A stretch of DNA of 64,000 bases from Pseudoalteromonas lipolytica. Lineage in GTDB: Bacteria; Pseudomonadota; Gammaproteobacteria; Enterobacterales; Alteromonadaceae. The stretch lies in contig NZ_FPAZ01000001.1 in the NCBI RefSeq assembly GCF_900116435.1, forward strand, positions 111,426 to 175,425, in the 5' to 3' direction. The notes under the pieces were generated by a model. The model worked only from the letters and a program-made list of their open reading frames with translations. It was not told the origin of the DNA and made no database searches. Below, in pieces: positions 49,854 to 60,700 of the stretch. Every line of letters starts with the position of its first letter. Within the stretch, counting starts at the first letter, position 1. Made by a program: the position numbers and the translations under genes.

Positions 49854-51596
49854 TTATTTCTTACTGAACACGCGGCGCACTGCAGCAAATGGCAACAGTA
49901 AAAACGCAAACCACGGAAAGCTTGCAGATTGGCGTTCATATTGCTCAACTTCTTCCGCCGGGCATTCCTCTACACTGCCACTAATAGGTGTTAGTTTTAC
50001 AGCTACCGTAACACTTTCGTGTTCAATGTTGCCATCAACATCACGCACTACATTACCAAACGAATCTGTTTTCTCAACCGTTTTAGTTGCAACACCGAAA
50101 ATTTCGTTATTGTTGTTGATTGCTTTCGCTTCAGCTATTTTATAACCAAAACGTGTTTCACCATCCGCTTCATAGCACGGTAATAAGTCATTTAAGTTAA
50201 CAATTTTATCTTCACCAATGGTGTACATAAAACCTTCACGGCGACGTGTAGACGAATTAAAAATATCGGTTTCACCTTCACCGACAATAATACCATTATC
50301 ATTTACATCATTAGCAATTGAGTTTGAACTTGCAAAGTAGTCGCTTGGGAATACAACAGTGTCATTTTGCTTGTCATAATAATAAAACTTAGTTGTTGTT
50401 CTACCCTCAATACGCTTTGAAGCATAACCAACAATAATGTCATTGTCATTCATCGACAGCACTTGGCCTAATTGCCAATCATCGTCCTGATTGATAAATT
50501 CTTTGACTTCTCCGTTTTCGAATATAACCGGCATCGTGGTGCGTCGATCTGTGTCTTTGTATCGCACTTCAGACATACCCGCAATTAACCCATTTTTGTT
50601 AATCGCATAAGCGCCACTTTTAAAAGCGAACTTTTCATCGTCTTTGGGGGTTAAACCTATACCCAAAATTTCAGTATTCGTGATGTTGAAATTATTATCT
50701 AATGTCCATTTAACGGCACGTTTATTGTATATTCCATTATTGTTATTTCGTTCAATACTCTCAACACAATCTGAAACAGGCTCGTCTTCACCATCACACC
50801 TGTCGTCGATATTTTCTTGGCGATCTTCTGCAATGTCTGTCGACACGGTACCAACAACTTCGTAACCAAGCTCTGTTTTAACAATATCATAAGCAGCACT
50901 AAAACCGCCAAATTCATCAAACTCAGGCGTAAGAGGCACTTTTACACCATCAGCTGAAATCACCACTCCCCGTCTAATAAAATCACGTAAGAAATGTGTC
51001 TCCGCTTCGTCTTCATCAGCTTGTGTAAAAGATGTTTTCTCGTAAGGAGCACTGCCCCAACCCGCCATAACACCGTCTTCAGCAACCGCACTTAAGTAGT
51101 TAGATGTAGAGCGTGTTAAACCATCATAATCCAATGATTGTTCATCAAAAATAACTTGTTCAGTTGACCCCTCAGCGCTATAGACAGTGGCAATTGCACT
51201 CGCTAATTTCTGATACTCGGAATCCACAGAACGGCTATCACTCGCTAAAAAACGGATCATAAACGTATGCGCATCGGCATTGGTATTTACGGCATCGTTA
51301 TTTTCAATGTCATCAAGTGTAAACGTAATTTCTTTATCAATTAGTTCAAATCTGTCTTTTTCGCTTTCGTAAGCAGACTTAATAGCATTGTCATCAAAAT
51401 CAATATAAGAAATATCAATTGGTAATCTGTAAACACCATTACTTAAACCAATAACATGACCATTTTCGCTAACGTCTGTTACATAATTCAGTTTTGCGCC
51501 ATCTAAGCCACCAAGCTCTGTTAGCTTATAGGTCGCGCTCATCGCTGAGGTACTTAAGGTGGCTAAAATACTGGCAGCGAGTAGTTTATATTTCAT
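49854..51596 (-). CDS. DUF3466 family exported protein with CTERM-like tail
   Basis: A 580-residue exported protein. Residues 1-20 are a signal peptide ending AMSA. The body holds at least six HAF-like repeats of the form A-x-x-I/V-N-x-N-x-x-I-x-G, for example YAINKNGLIAGMSE, SMNDNDIIVGYASK and AINNNNEIFGVATK. The last 25 residues are a hydrophobic helix plus basic end (FPWFAFLLLPFAAVRRVFSKK). This resembles the GlyGly-CTERM sorting signals used by rhombosortase, but lacks the Gly-Gly pair. Function is unknown. It starts 11 bp after uup, so it is probably cotranscribed. Confidence 0.82.
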   Translation of the reverse strand: MKYKLLAASILATLSTSAMSATYKLTELGGLDGAKLNYVTDVSENGHVIGLSNGVYRLPIDISYIDFDDNAIKSAYESEKDRFELIDKEITFTLDDIENNDAVNTNADAHTFMIRFLASDSRSVDSEYQKLASAIATVYSAEGSTEQVIFDEQSLDYDGLTRSTSNYLSAVAEDGVMAGWGSAPYEKTSFTQADEDEAETHFLRDFIRRGVVISADGVKVPLTPEFDEFGGFSAAYDIVKTELGYEVVGTVSTDIAEDRQENIDDRCDGEDEPVSDCVESIERNNNNGIYNKRAVKWTLDNNFNITNTEILGIGLTPKDDEKFAFKSGAYAINKNGLIAGMSEVRYKDTDRRTTMPVIFENGEVKEFINQDDDWQLGQVLSMNDNDIIVGYASKRIEGRTTTKFYYYDKQNDTVVFPSDYFASSNSIANDVNDNGIIVGEGETDIFNSSTRRREGFMYTIGEDKIVNLNDLLPCYEADGETRFGYKIAEAKAINNNNEIFGVATKTVEKTDSFGNVVRDVDGNIEHESVTVAVKLTPISGSVEECPAEEVEQYERQSASFPWFAFLLLPFAAVRRVFSKK

Positions 51597-51607
51597 TTTA
51601 ATCCTTA

Positions 51608-53518
51608 CTACTGATTCTTTAAATCTTCGAGTTCTTCCCAGCGCTCAAATGCGGCTTCAAGCTCAGACTCTAACTGGGCTAAATGGTTCAATGCTTCTGT
51701 TGTAATTGCTGCATCTTGCTTAAAAAAGTCCGGATCACTAACCACAAGTTGCTGAGCATCGAGCGCTTTTTCAAGTTGTTCCACTTTACTGGGTAATTCT
51801 TCTAATTCAAGTTTTAATTTGTAAGAGAGTTTATTGCTCTTCTTTTGCGTTTTATCATTGCTCACACCAGCAGACTTTTCTGGTTTCACTTGTTGCTGCT
51901 GTTGTTTTTGCTGTTCGGCTAAATATGCGGTGTAGGCTTCATAATCGCTGTAACCACCCACAATATCACTTATTTTACCATCACCCTCGAAGGCCCACAC
52001 AGAGTTACATGTATTATCAATGAACTCACGGTCGTGACTTACAATCAAAACCGTTCCTTGGTATTGGTTAATAATATCTTCCAATAGCTCAAGTGTTTCA
52101 ATATCTAAATCATTGGTCGGTTCATCCAGAACCAAAATATTTGAAGGCTTTAAAAATAACTTCGCGAGTAATAAACGGTTTTTCTCACCACCTGACAGTG
52201 CTTTAACAGGCGTGCGTGCACGAGCTGGCGGAAATAAGAAATCTTGTAAATAACCCAACACATGACGTGAACGACCGCCCATCATCACTTCTTGTTTACC
52301 TTCTGCTACGTTATCTTGCACTGTGGCTTCTTCATCCAATTTCTCACGATATTGGTCAAAATAAGCAAATTCAAGGTTTACACCTTGCTTAACAGTACCT
52401 GCATCCGGTTGTAAATCACCAAAAAGAATTTTTAATAATGTTGTTTTACCGATACCGTTAGGACCGACAAGACCAATACGATCACCACGCATGACCAGTG
52501 TAGAGAAGTCTTTAGCAATCACTTTATCTTTAAAAGCGTGGGCAATATGCTTCGCTTCAAAGACTAACTTACCAGAGCGCTCTGACGTTTCTATATTGAA
52601 GTCTGTTTTACCCACTTGCTCAACACGTTGTTGACGTTCTTTACGAAGCGCTTTTAGCGCACGCACACGTCCTTCATTACGTGTTCTTCGGGCTTTGATC
52701 CCTTGACGGATCCAGGTTTCTTCTTCTGCTAAACGTTTATCAAAAAGGGCATTCTGTGCTTCTTCTACTTTTAAATCATGTGCTTTTTGCTCTAAGTAGG
52801 TGGCATAATCCCCAGGATAAGAGACAAGTTTACCGCGGTCTAAATCAAGAATCCGCGTTGCAACAGCACGTATAAAGGCACGGTCATGAGAAATGAAAAC
52901 AATGCCACCTTTAAACTCTTTTAAAAATTGCTCAAGCCAAATAACACTGTTCATATCCAAGTGGTTGGTTGGCTCGTCAAGCAATAACAAATCGGGTTCG
53001 CTTACTAAGGCTCGTGCTAAGGCAACTTTACGAAGCCACCCGCCAGATAATGACTCTAATTTAGCTTCAGGTTCGAGCTCTAAACGTGACAAAACCAGTT
53101 GAATACGCGTATCAAACCGCCATCCATCCACTGTTTCAAGTTGATTTGATAAACGTTCAAGTTTATTCAGCAACTTGTCATTGCAGTCGGTTTGCATTTG
53201 ATTACTGACCTGATGATAATCAATTAATAGCTGAGCTATATCTGGCATACCCTGGGCTACGTAGTCAAATACAGTACCTTGAGCACCTTTTGGTGGATCT
53301 TGCTCTAAACGAGAAATGCGGATACCACCTAACTGGTTTATCTCACCATCATCTAGGGTAACTTGCCCATCTAACACTTTTAATAACGTTGATTTACCGG
53401 CACCATTGCGCCCTACAATACACACTCGTTCACCTGACTCAATAACCGCATCAGCATCATCAAGTAAAGGATGTGTACCGTAAGCAAGCTGTGCTTTGGC
53501 AATTCTGATTAAATCCAT
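51608..53518 (-). CDS. uup: ABC-F family ATPase Uup
   Basis: A 636-residue cytosolic ABC-F protein with two ATPase domains: Walker A GRNGAGKST with signature LSGGWLRKVALARAL, and GPNGIGKTT with LSGGEKNRLLLAKL. A linker between them and a C-terminal coiled coil (from about 565) after a Gln-rich stretch bind branched DNA or the ribosome. Uup limits transposon excision in E. coli and is linked to ribosome function. It lies downstream of rlmKL as in E. coli. Confidence 0.95.
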   Translation of the reverse strand: MDLIRIAKAQLAYGTHPLLDDADAVIESGERVCIVGRNGAGKSTLLKVLDGQVTLDDGEINQLGGIRISRLEQDPPKGAQGTVFDYVAQGMPDIAQLLIDYHQVSNQMQTDCNDKLLNKLERLSNQLETVDGWRFDTRIQLVLSRLELEPEAKLESLSGGWLRKVALARALVSEPDLLLLDEPTNHLDMNSVIWLEQFLKEFKGGIVFISHDRAFIRAVATRILDLDRGKLVSYPGDYATYLEQKAHDLKVEEAQNALFDKRLAEEETWIRQGIKARRTRNEGRVRALKALRKERQQRVEQVGKTDFNIETSERSGKLVFEAKHIAHAFKDKVIAKDFSTLVMRGDRIGLVGPNGIGKTTLLKILFGDLQPDAGTVKQGVNLEFAYFDQYREKLDEEATVQDNVAEGKQEVMMGGRSRHVLGYLQDFLFPPARARTPVKALSGGEKNRLLLAKLFLKPSNILVLDEPTNDLDIETLELLEDIINQYQGTVLIVSHDREFIDNTCNSVWAFEGDGKISDIVGGYSDYEAYTAYLAEQQKQQQQQVKPEKSAGVSNDKTQKKSNKLSYKLKLELEELPSKVEQLEKALDAQQLVVSDPDFFKQDAAITTEALNHLAQLESELEAAFERWEELEDLKNQ

Positions 53519-53538
53519 TGTGACTACTACTCTTATTC

Positions 53539-53766
53539 TTAATTATCAGCAATAAATTTTGCTAACTGTAATTCATCAAATGGCCAATATAGTGTTTCAC
53601 CATTTTCTTTTTTAACAACTGGAATACTCGTTTGATACGCACTGATTAACTGTTCATCGTCCATAATATCGTGCGCTACAAAATTTACCTTGGCAGCCAC
53701 TAATAATTCATCGGCCAATTCACACAAATGACAACCATCTGTGTGATACAAAGTAAACTTAGCCAT
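53539..53766 (-). CDS. Glutaredoxin-like protein (DUF836)
   Basis: A 75-residue thioredoxin-fold protein with a CxxC active site at Cys12 and Cys15 (DGCHLCELADELL) and a cis-proline region SIPVV. Function is unproven. It overlaps rlmKL by 8 bp and precedes uup by 20 bp, so it belongs to the same transcript. Confidence 0.88.
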   Translation of the reverse strand: MAKFTLYHTDGCHLCELADELLVAAKVNFVAHDIMDDEQLISAYQTSIPVVKKENGETLYWPFDELQLAKFIADN

Positions 53767-55876
53767 GAGTAATTAGCCAGCTATTATGAATTTGCTTATT
53801 ACGCTTAAAGTCTGGAGATAAGGTATTCGCTGAAATATTTTCTGCTTTTAACCCTAAGCCCATCAGACCCACTTCATCAATTGTGAAACCGCGTTTGTTA
53901 TTAGAGAAAATTAATGTGCCATTTGGACTTAGAATTTTCTTTACCCAAGTCAATAATTTAATATGGTCGCGTTGAACATCAAAAGCATCTTTCATGCGTT
54001 TTGAATTCGAAAACGTTGGCGGATCTAAAAAGATAAGATCATATTGGCCCTGCGCATACTCTAACCACTTTAAACAATCGGCTTGTTCAAAACGATAACG
54101 AGTATTACTAATACCATTCAGGTCAAAATTTTCTTGTGCCCATTTTAAATAGGTTTTCGACATATCAATCGTGGTAATCGCTTTTGCGCCACCCAATGCA
54201 GCATGAACAGATGCACTACCGGTATAAGCGAATAAATTTAAAAAGCGTTTATCTTTCGCATTTTGCTGAATGTAGCGACGAGCCAAGCGGTGGTCAAGGA
54301 ATAAACCCGTATCTAAATAATCAAACAAATTCACTTTAAACTTAGCGCCAAATTCTTCAACCACTTGGGTGCGATTTTGTTTTGAAACTTTGGTGTATTG
54401 CTCTTCGCCTTTTTGTTTTTTGCGAACTTTTACTGCAATATTTTCAGCGGCTATATCTAATTGCTCAGCGGTTAAACTTATGACATCTTGCAAACGTTTT
54501 TGCGCTGTACTGTCATCAATTTCTTTCGGGGCGGCGTATTCGAAAATAACCGCGGCGTTATCATATACATCAACAGCGACGTTGTATTCAGGAATATCTG
54601 CATCGTAAACACGATAGCAACTTACTTCGTTTTGTTTTAGCCAATTTTTTAGGTTCTGCTTATTTTTCTTTAAACGATTAGCAAATGCTGTTGAGCCTTC
54701 ATAGTTAAGTGCAGGTTTATCTTCTTTACTTAATTCAACTTGTTTATCGTCCAGTTGATAGAGATTAAGCACGACATCTAATGGGCCATTTTTAAACTTA
54801 TAGCGTTTGAGTTTTACTAACTTCAATAATTTAAATAAGCTTTCATCTGTGCCTAATAAAGCTAACTTCCAATGATTAAAGTGCTTTTTAAAGCCCACAC
54901 CTAAACTACGATGCAAGTTAACCAGCTCAGCCATTGAGCCGAGTCGCTCGCCATAAGGTAAGTTCGAAATCACAACACCGGGTAACTTAGCAACACTAGT
55001 CAATTTTGTAGCATCACTTTGCTTGAACTTAATCACGCTTGCAAGGTCTGCTCGCTCAGCATTTTCTTGTGCTTTTGCAATAACAGAGGCATCAATATCA
55101 TGACCAATTAACCACAATTTAGGTTCTGTAATTTGTGCCATTAACTCTGCTTTTAATTCTTTATACTTTTGAATTCGAAAACTAGGTAAGCGCTCAAATG
55201 CAAAGCCTTCGCGGAATAAACCAGGTGCTTCGTTTCGTGCCATACTAGCCGCTTCAATCAAAATAGTACCAGAGCCACAACATGGATCGAATAATGGTTG
55301 TTGAACATTTTCAAGCCAGCCACTGCGTTTTACAAGTGCAGCTGCTAAGTGTTCTTTTATGGGGGCTTTGCCTTGATCTTGACGATATCCACGTTCAGAC
55401 AAACGAGGACCAGAATAATCAATATACAACGCCACACCATGACGGTTTAATCGTGCAACAACACGCACATTAGCATTGTATTTATCAACATTTGGACGCT
55501 GTTCGAACAAGTCAGCAAAGTAATCAACAATTGCATCTTTTATTACTAAACCAGAAAACTGCGTGTTTTTTAAGCAATCATTCGTACCCGTAAAATCAAC
55601 AGCGAATGTCTGTTTTGGCCCAAACCATTCTTGCCATGGCTGCAATCGTGCAAAATTATACAGGCTGTCTTTGTCTTTAACGCCTTCTTTCTCTTCTATC
55701 AACATTAGAATTCGCGTCGCAAACCGACTCGATAAACAAATTTTTTGTGCTAATAAGCTGTCAGCTTCAAAACGGACAGAACCAACAGTTTGCTTTGAGA
55801 CTTCTGCGCCAAGTTCTGTTAACTCTTCAACAAGTAAATTTTCGATTCCGATAGAAGTAAGTGCGATAAATTGCAA
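53759..55876 (-). CDS. rlmL: Bifunctional 23S rRNA methyltransferase RlmKL
   Basis: A 705-residue fusion enzyme. The N-terminal THUMP domain and RlmL methyltransferase (about 1-390, FDPCCGSGTILIEAA and SNLPYGERLGS) make m2G2445. The C-terminal RlmK domain (about 430-705, NLFAYTGSASVHAALGGA and FLDPPTFSNSKRM) makes m7G2069. Length equals the E. coli protein (702). Confidence 0.96.
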   Translation of the reverse strand: MQFIALTSIGIENLLVEELTELGAEVSKQTVGSVRFEADSLLAQKICLSSRFATRILMLIEEKEGVKDKDSLYNFARLQPWQEWFGPKQTFAVDFTGTNDCLKNTQFSGLVIKDAIVDYFADLFEQRPNVDKYNANVRVVARLNRHGVALYIDYSGPRLSERGYRQDQGKAPIKEHLAAALVKRSGWLENVQQPLFDPCCGSGTILIEAASMARNEAPGLFREGFAFERLPSFRIQKYKELKAELMAQITEPKLWLIGHDIDASVIAKAQENAERADLASVIKFKQSDATKLTSVAKLPGVVISNLPYGERLGSMAELVNLHRSLGVGFKKHFNHWKLALLGTDESLFKLLKLVKLKRYKFKNGPLDVVLNLYQLDDKQVELSKEDKPALNYEGSTAFANRLKKNKQNLKNWLKQNEVSCYRVYDADIPEYNVAVDVYDNAAVIFEYAAPKEIDDSTAQKRLQDVISLTAEQLDIAAENIAVKVRKKQKGEEQYTKVSKQNRTQVVEEFGAKFKVNLFDYLDTGLFLDHRLARRYIQQNAKDKRFLNLFAYTGSASVHAALGGAKAITTIDMSKTYLKWAQENFDLNGISNTRYRFEQADCLKWLEYAQGQYDLIFLDPPTFSNSKRMKDAFDVQRDHIKLLTWVKKILSPNGTLIFSNNKRGFTIDEVGLMGLGLKAENISANTLSPDFKRNKQIHNSWLITHG

Positions 55877-55954
55877 AGTAAAAACCCTTAAATGCTAATT
55901 GCGCAGGATTATAGCATAGCTTAGCGAACAAAAACGCCATCATTTAAAGGGATA

Positions 55955-56485
55955 TTAAGCAGATTTAAACTGTTTTTGTTGGATATAAACAGGAAAGATA
56001 CGATTGTTTAGCACTTTGATAGCTTCAAATTGCTGCAACGATAGATTTTCATCTAACTGAAAGTGCTCACTTAAGTTAATACACACAGACGTATCGCTGC
56101 AATGATCAACAATTAAAAACTCACCTTCTTGGGCGTGTGAGCAAAGTTTAACAACCGCTTCAACACTTGGTTCACTGCCATGGTACTCATGAAAAAACCA
56201 ACTTTTAGCAAGCACTGGTTTTAAATGGAATTTAACCGCAGTCGCGTTCAAAGCAATTTGGCAAAGCTGCGCAGGGCTCCAGAGCGAGAATGTCTCAAGA
56301 TATTGATAGACTTGTTGGTAAAAATCAGCGTCTTCGAGGCTAAAATTTGGTTCACACAAGACAGCATCAGTGAGCTGACGAAGTTTGTAAGGCGTGCACA
56401 GCTGCATATTTTGGTCAAGGTCAACCAAAAGACGATTATTTTTAGAACAAGCAAGCCATTTCCATTGCTTTGATGCTTGTAACAT
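55955..56485 (-). CDS. zapC: Cell division protein ZapC
   Basis: A 176-residue cytosolic FtsZ-ring-associated protein that promotes FtsZ bundling. It resembles E. coli ZapC in the N-terminal QWKWLACSKNNRLLVDLDQNM, the central LKPVLAKSWFF and the C-terminal FEAIKVLNNRIFPV. The frame is open from 56554. The ATG at 56485 has a perfect GGGAGGAG site. The order pyrD-zapC-rlmL-uup is conserved. Confidence 0.87.
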   Translation of the reverse strand: MLQASKQWKWLACSKNNRLLVDLDQNMQLCTPYKLRQLTDAVLCEPNFSLEDADFYQQVYQYLETFSLWSPAQLCQIALNATAVKFHLKPVLAKSWFFHEYHGSEPSVEAVVKLCSHAQEGEFLIVDHCSDTSVCINLSEHFQLDENLSLQQFEAIKVLNNRIFPVYIQQKQFKSA

Positions 56486-56612
56486 GACTCCTCCCTCTAC
56501 TAAAAATAAAAATTCCTGCATACTTAGCACATAAGTATAACTAAAGCAGACCATTAATAAAATGATTTTTTAGAACATTTTATTAATGATCAATTGCTTA
56601 GATAACCGATCC

Positions 56613-57623
56613 TTACAAGCCTTTTAGGATCGTTTTTACCAATTCTGGGCCTTTATAAATGAAACCCGTGTAAACTTGAACGAGGTCTGCACCGGCAGCA
56701 AACTTCTCTTTTGCTGATTCTGCATCATCAATTCCACCAACACCAATAATAGGTAACTTACCCTCAGTTAGACGCTTTATCTCACTAACGACGTGGGTTG
56801 AGCGAGCACGTACAGGTTGCCCCGATAAGCCCCCAGCTTCATCTGCATACTGTTGTCCTTGAACTGCTGCACGTTCAAGTGTGGTGTTTGTCGCAATAAC
56901 ACCATCGATCTTATTATTGATCAATGAGTCACTGACTTGTGAAATCTGTACTGCATCAAGATCAGGCGCTATTTTGACAAGCATTGGCACGTGCTTATTA
57001 TGTTTTGCAGCCAAATCCAACTGTTCATTTTTCAGGCTTTGTAATAAATCATCTAGCGCTTCACCGTACTGTAAATCACGCAATCCTGGCGTATTTGGCG
57101 AAGAGATATTGACCGTAATATACGATGCATATTCGAATACTTTGCGCATACAGTGGATATAGTCGTCTTTACCCTGCTCGTTAGGTGTGTCTTTATTTTT
57201 GCCAATATTGATACCTAGAATGCCATCATACTTTGCAGCTTTAACATTATTAACAAGGTTATCGACTCCTTTATTATTAAAGCCCATACGATTAATGATC
57301 GCATTTGATTGAGGTAAGCGGAAAATACGTGGTTTGTCATTACCGGCTTGTGGACGAGGTGTCACTGTACCGACTTCAACAAAACCAAATCCCATTTGTG
57401 AAAAAGCATCAATACACTCGGCATTTTTATCTAGCCCAGCTGCAAGACCCACCGGATTTTTGAATTCTAAGCCAAGAAAATTAACAGGTTTATTAGGGAC
57501 TGTTTGTGACCATGCTGCACTCAATGGAGTATGCGCAAATCGACGTAAATTATTAAGTGCAAATTCATGAGCCCACTCCGCATCACGGGTAAACATAAAA
57601 CGGCGAGCTAGATCATAAAACAT
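56613..57623 (-). CDS. pyrD: Dihydroorotate dehydrogenase (quinone), class 2
   Basis: A 336-residue membrane-associated FMN enzyme that oxidises dihydroorotate with ubiquinone. The N-terminal helix for membrane binding, [11 protein letters not shown], the catalytic serine in [14 protein letters not shown] and [15 protein letters not shown] are all present. Length is normal. It is followed by zapC. Confidence 0.97.
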   Translation of the reverse strand: MFYDLARRFMFTRDAEWAHEFALNNLRRFAHTPLSAAWSQTVPNKPVNFLGLEFKNPVGLAAGLDKNAECIDAFSQMGFGFVEVGTVTPRPQAGNDKPRIFRLPQSNAIINRMGFNNKGVDNLVNNVKAAKYDGILGINIGKNKDTPNEQGKDDYIHCMRKVFEYASYITVNISSPNTPGLRDLQYGEALDDLLQSLKNEQLDLAAKHNKHVPMLVKIAPDLDAVQISQVSDSLINNKIDGVIATNTTLERAAVQGQQYADEAGGLSGQPVRARSTHVVSEIKRLTEGKLPIIGVGGIDDAESAKEKFAAGADLVQVYTGFIYKGPELVKTILKGL

Positions 57624-57687
57624 GGTTTGTTCCTTAGGTAAAATAAACAGTGTAGCTTTATTAAAACGCTACATTGCAAATTAAGGG

Positions 57688-57717
57688 CAAAAAAATACCC
57701 CAGCGAGCTGGGGTATG
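57688..57717 (-). terminator. Terminator of the NAD-glutamate dehydrogenase gene
   Basis: A stem TACCCCAG/CTGGGGTA with a 4-nt loop starts about 20 bases after the stop. On the minus strand seven T residues follow. Confidence 0.9.
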
Positions 57718-57736
57718 TATTTTAACGACTTTTCAT

Positions 57737-60700
57737 TTATTTGGAAGTGTCACAGTTGTGGCTTAACAACATTAGTTCACGAAGTGCCACTGAGAACTTC
57801 GCAAAATCATGGCTTTGCGATGTCTTAAACTCAGATAACATCTGTTTCCAACGTTGTAATAACAACTCTTGATTATCCATCCACTCGTCAATTTGTGCGT
57901 CTACATCTTTGTTGTCACCAACAAAGCTATTTAACACAACCGCTGACAATGTGCGTTGTTGCCAGTCAAGCTCTTCTCGGTATGATGCACGAGCAAGTGC
58001 TTGCCAATGGTTTGCAACAGGTTGATTCGTAATTTGGTCTAAGAACCAATGTAATCCCATACGCGCACCCAGCTTGAAGTAAGTGTTAGACACCATGTCG
58101 ATACTGCAATTTGAGTTATTAGCAATTTCAGCTAAGTCCATTACAGAGAATAAGCTTGAAAGTGAGACAATGCGCGTAGCCAGTGCTTTTGGCACATTGT
58201 TATCAATCAATTTATCTGCTGCTTTAACTAAGCGTTCGCTTTCTTTCTCAACCATGTAGCTGTTTAAGTTTTCGCTTAAATCGGCGAATGTGGGTGAGAA
58301 GAACTCAATTGCTTGTTCAATCGTTTGTGCTTTATTACGGTGACGTAAGAACCAACGTGTTGCACGACGTACAGTACGGCGTAATTGATACAGCATTTCT
58401 GTCTGAACTGCCGCTGGTATCTTATTATCAAGCGCCACAATTGATGACCACGTATCTGTCATCTGGAACACTTCTTTAGCGATTGAATAACACAGTGCTA
58501 TTTCAGCTTCGTTTGCACCGGTTTCTTCATTCATACGAACCATGAAGTTAAGGCCCATATCGTTTACGATATTATTGGCAAGTTTAGTTGCAATAATCTC
58601 TTTACGAAGTGGGTGGTTATCCATTGCGTCGTTAAACTTCTCGCGAAGTGGCACTGGGAATGAATTAACTAACAACTGACGGTAATAAGGGTTTTCTGTG
58701 ATCTCTTCAACAACAAGAGACTCTTTAAGAACCATTTTCGCGTATGAAACAAGCACAGACAGCTCAGGACGAGTTAAGTCTTTACCTGCGGCTGCGCGCT
58801 CAGCTAATTCTTCATCTGTTGGGATGAACTCAATCGCACGATTTAACTTGCCATCTTTTTCAAGTGCATGAATAAAGCGTACTTTTTCTTTAAGTGTTGA
58901 CGTACCTTTAGACTGAGTAATAGACAGTGTATGCGTTTGACGGTAACAATCTTTAATGACTAGTTGTGACACTTCATCGGTCATTGAATACAGTAACTCA
59001 TCACGTTGTTTACGTGTTAAGTCACCTTCAGCCACTAAACCATTTAATAAGATTTTGATGTTAACTTCGTTATCCGAACAGGCAACACCGCCCACGTTAT
59101 CAATAAAGTCAGTATTTACACGACCACCTTTGGCAGCAAATTCGATACGACCCAGTTGCGTCGCACCTAAGTTACCACCCTCACCTAAGATTTTCGCACC
59201 AAGTTCAGCACCATTAATACGTAATGCATCATTCGCGCGGTCGCCCACATCTGCATCTGTTTCTTTAGAGTTCTTAATGTAAGTACCGATACCACCATTC
59301 CACAGTAAATCAAACTCCATCATTAAGGCTGCTTTGATTAACTCATTAGGTGTCATGCTCGCTTTCTTGGTGCCAAGCATTTTCTTCATTTCAGGGCTTA
59401 AGCTAATTGATTTAGCGGCACGAGAGAAAACGCCACCCCCTTGTGAAATAAGATCTTTATTGTAATCTTCCCACGAAGAACGTGGTAGATTGAATAAACG
59501 CTCACGTTCTGGATATGACGTCGCTGCATCAGGGTTAGGATCAACAAAGATGTGCATGTGGTTAAACGCCACTTGCAGTCGAATGTGCTTAGAAAGCAAC
59601 ATACCATTACCAAATACGTCACCCGCCATGTCACCTATGGCCACCACAGTGAAATCTGTTGTTTGACAGTCGATATCCATTTCGCGGAAATGACGTTTAA
59701 CAGATTCCCACGCACCTTTTGCAGTGATACCCATTTTCTTATGGTCATAACCCACTGAACCACCTGATGCGAAAGCATCACCTAGCCAGAAGTTATACTC
59801 GTTAGCAATGCCATTTGCGATATCAGAGAATGTAGCAGTACCTTTATCGGCAGCAACAACAAGATATGGGTCGTCTTCATCATGACGGACAACATCAACA
59901 GGCGGAACAATCTCGCCACGCTCAATGTTATCTGTAATGTCTAATAAACCACGGATAAAGATTTTGTAGCACTCTTGGCCTTCTTTAAAGAATGCTTCAC
60001 GGTCTGTTGGAAGTTGCTTACAAACGAAACCACCTTTCGAGCCTACTGGAACAATAACTGTATTCTTAACTTGTTGTGCTTTAACAAGACCCAATACTTC
60101 AGTACGGAAATCTTCACGACGGTCTGACCAACGCAGACCACCACGCGCAACTTTGCCACCGCGTAAATGCACACCTTCAACACGCGGCGAGTAAACGAAA
60201 ATCTCGAACGCTGGAAGCGGTAGTGGCATTTCAGGGATCATAGAAGGCTGTACTTTGAACGATACATATGACTTAAATTGGCCATCAGCTTCTTTTTGGA
60301 AGAAGTTAGTTCTCAGTGTCGCGTTAATCATATCAACGTATAAACGAATGATACGGTCATCATCTAGGTTAGCAACGTTTTCAAGCTCAAGGTAAATTTG
60401 ACTAATCAGTTTCTCAAGCGTCTTTTCGCTACCAGGGTTCTTCACAGAGAACTTCTTAGTAAATAAATTAACGATTTGCGATGCAATATGCGGGTAATTA
60501 GCAAAAGTACTTTCAATGTAAGTTTGCGAGAACGTTACACCAATTTGACGCATATATTTCGCGTAAGCACGTAAAATTGATGCTTCACGGCCTGTTAAGC
60601 CACCCATTAATACTAAACGGTTGAAGCCGTCGTTTTCTAAACGATTGTTCCAAACATTTGTTAATGCAGCACGGAATCGAGCTGACACTTTATCAAAGTC

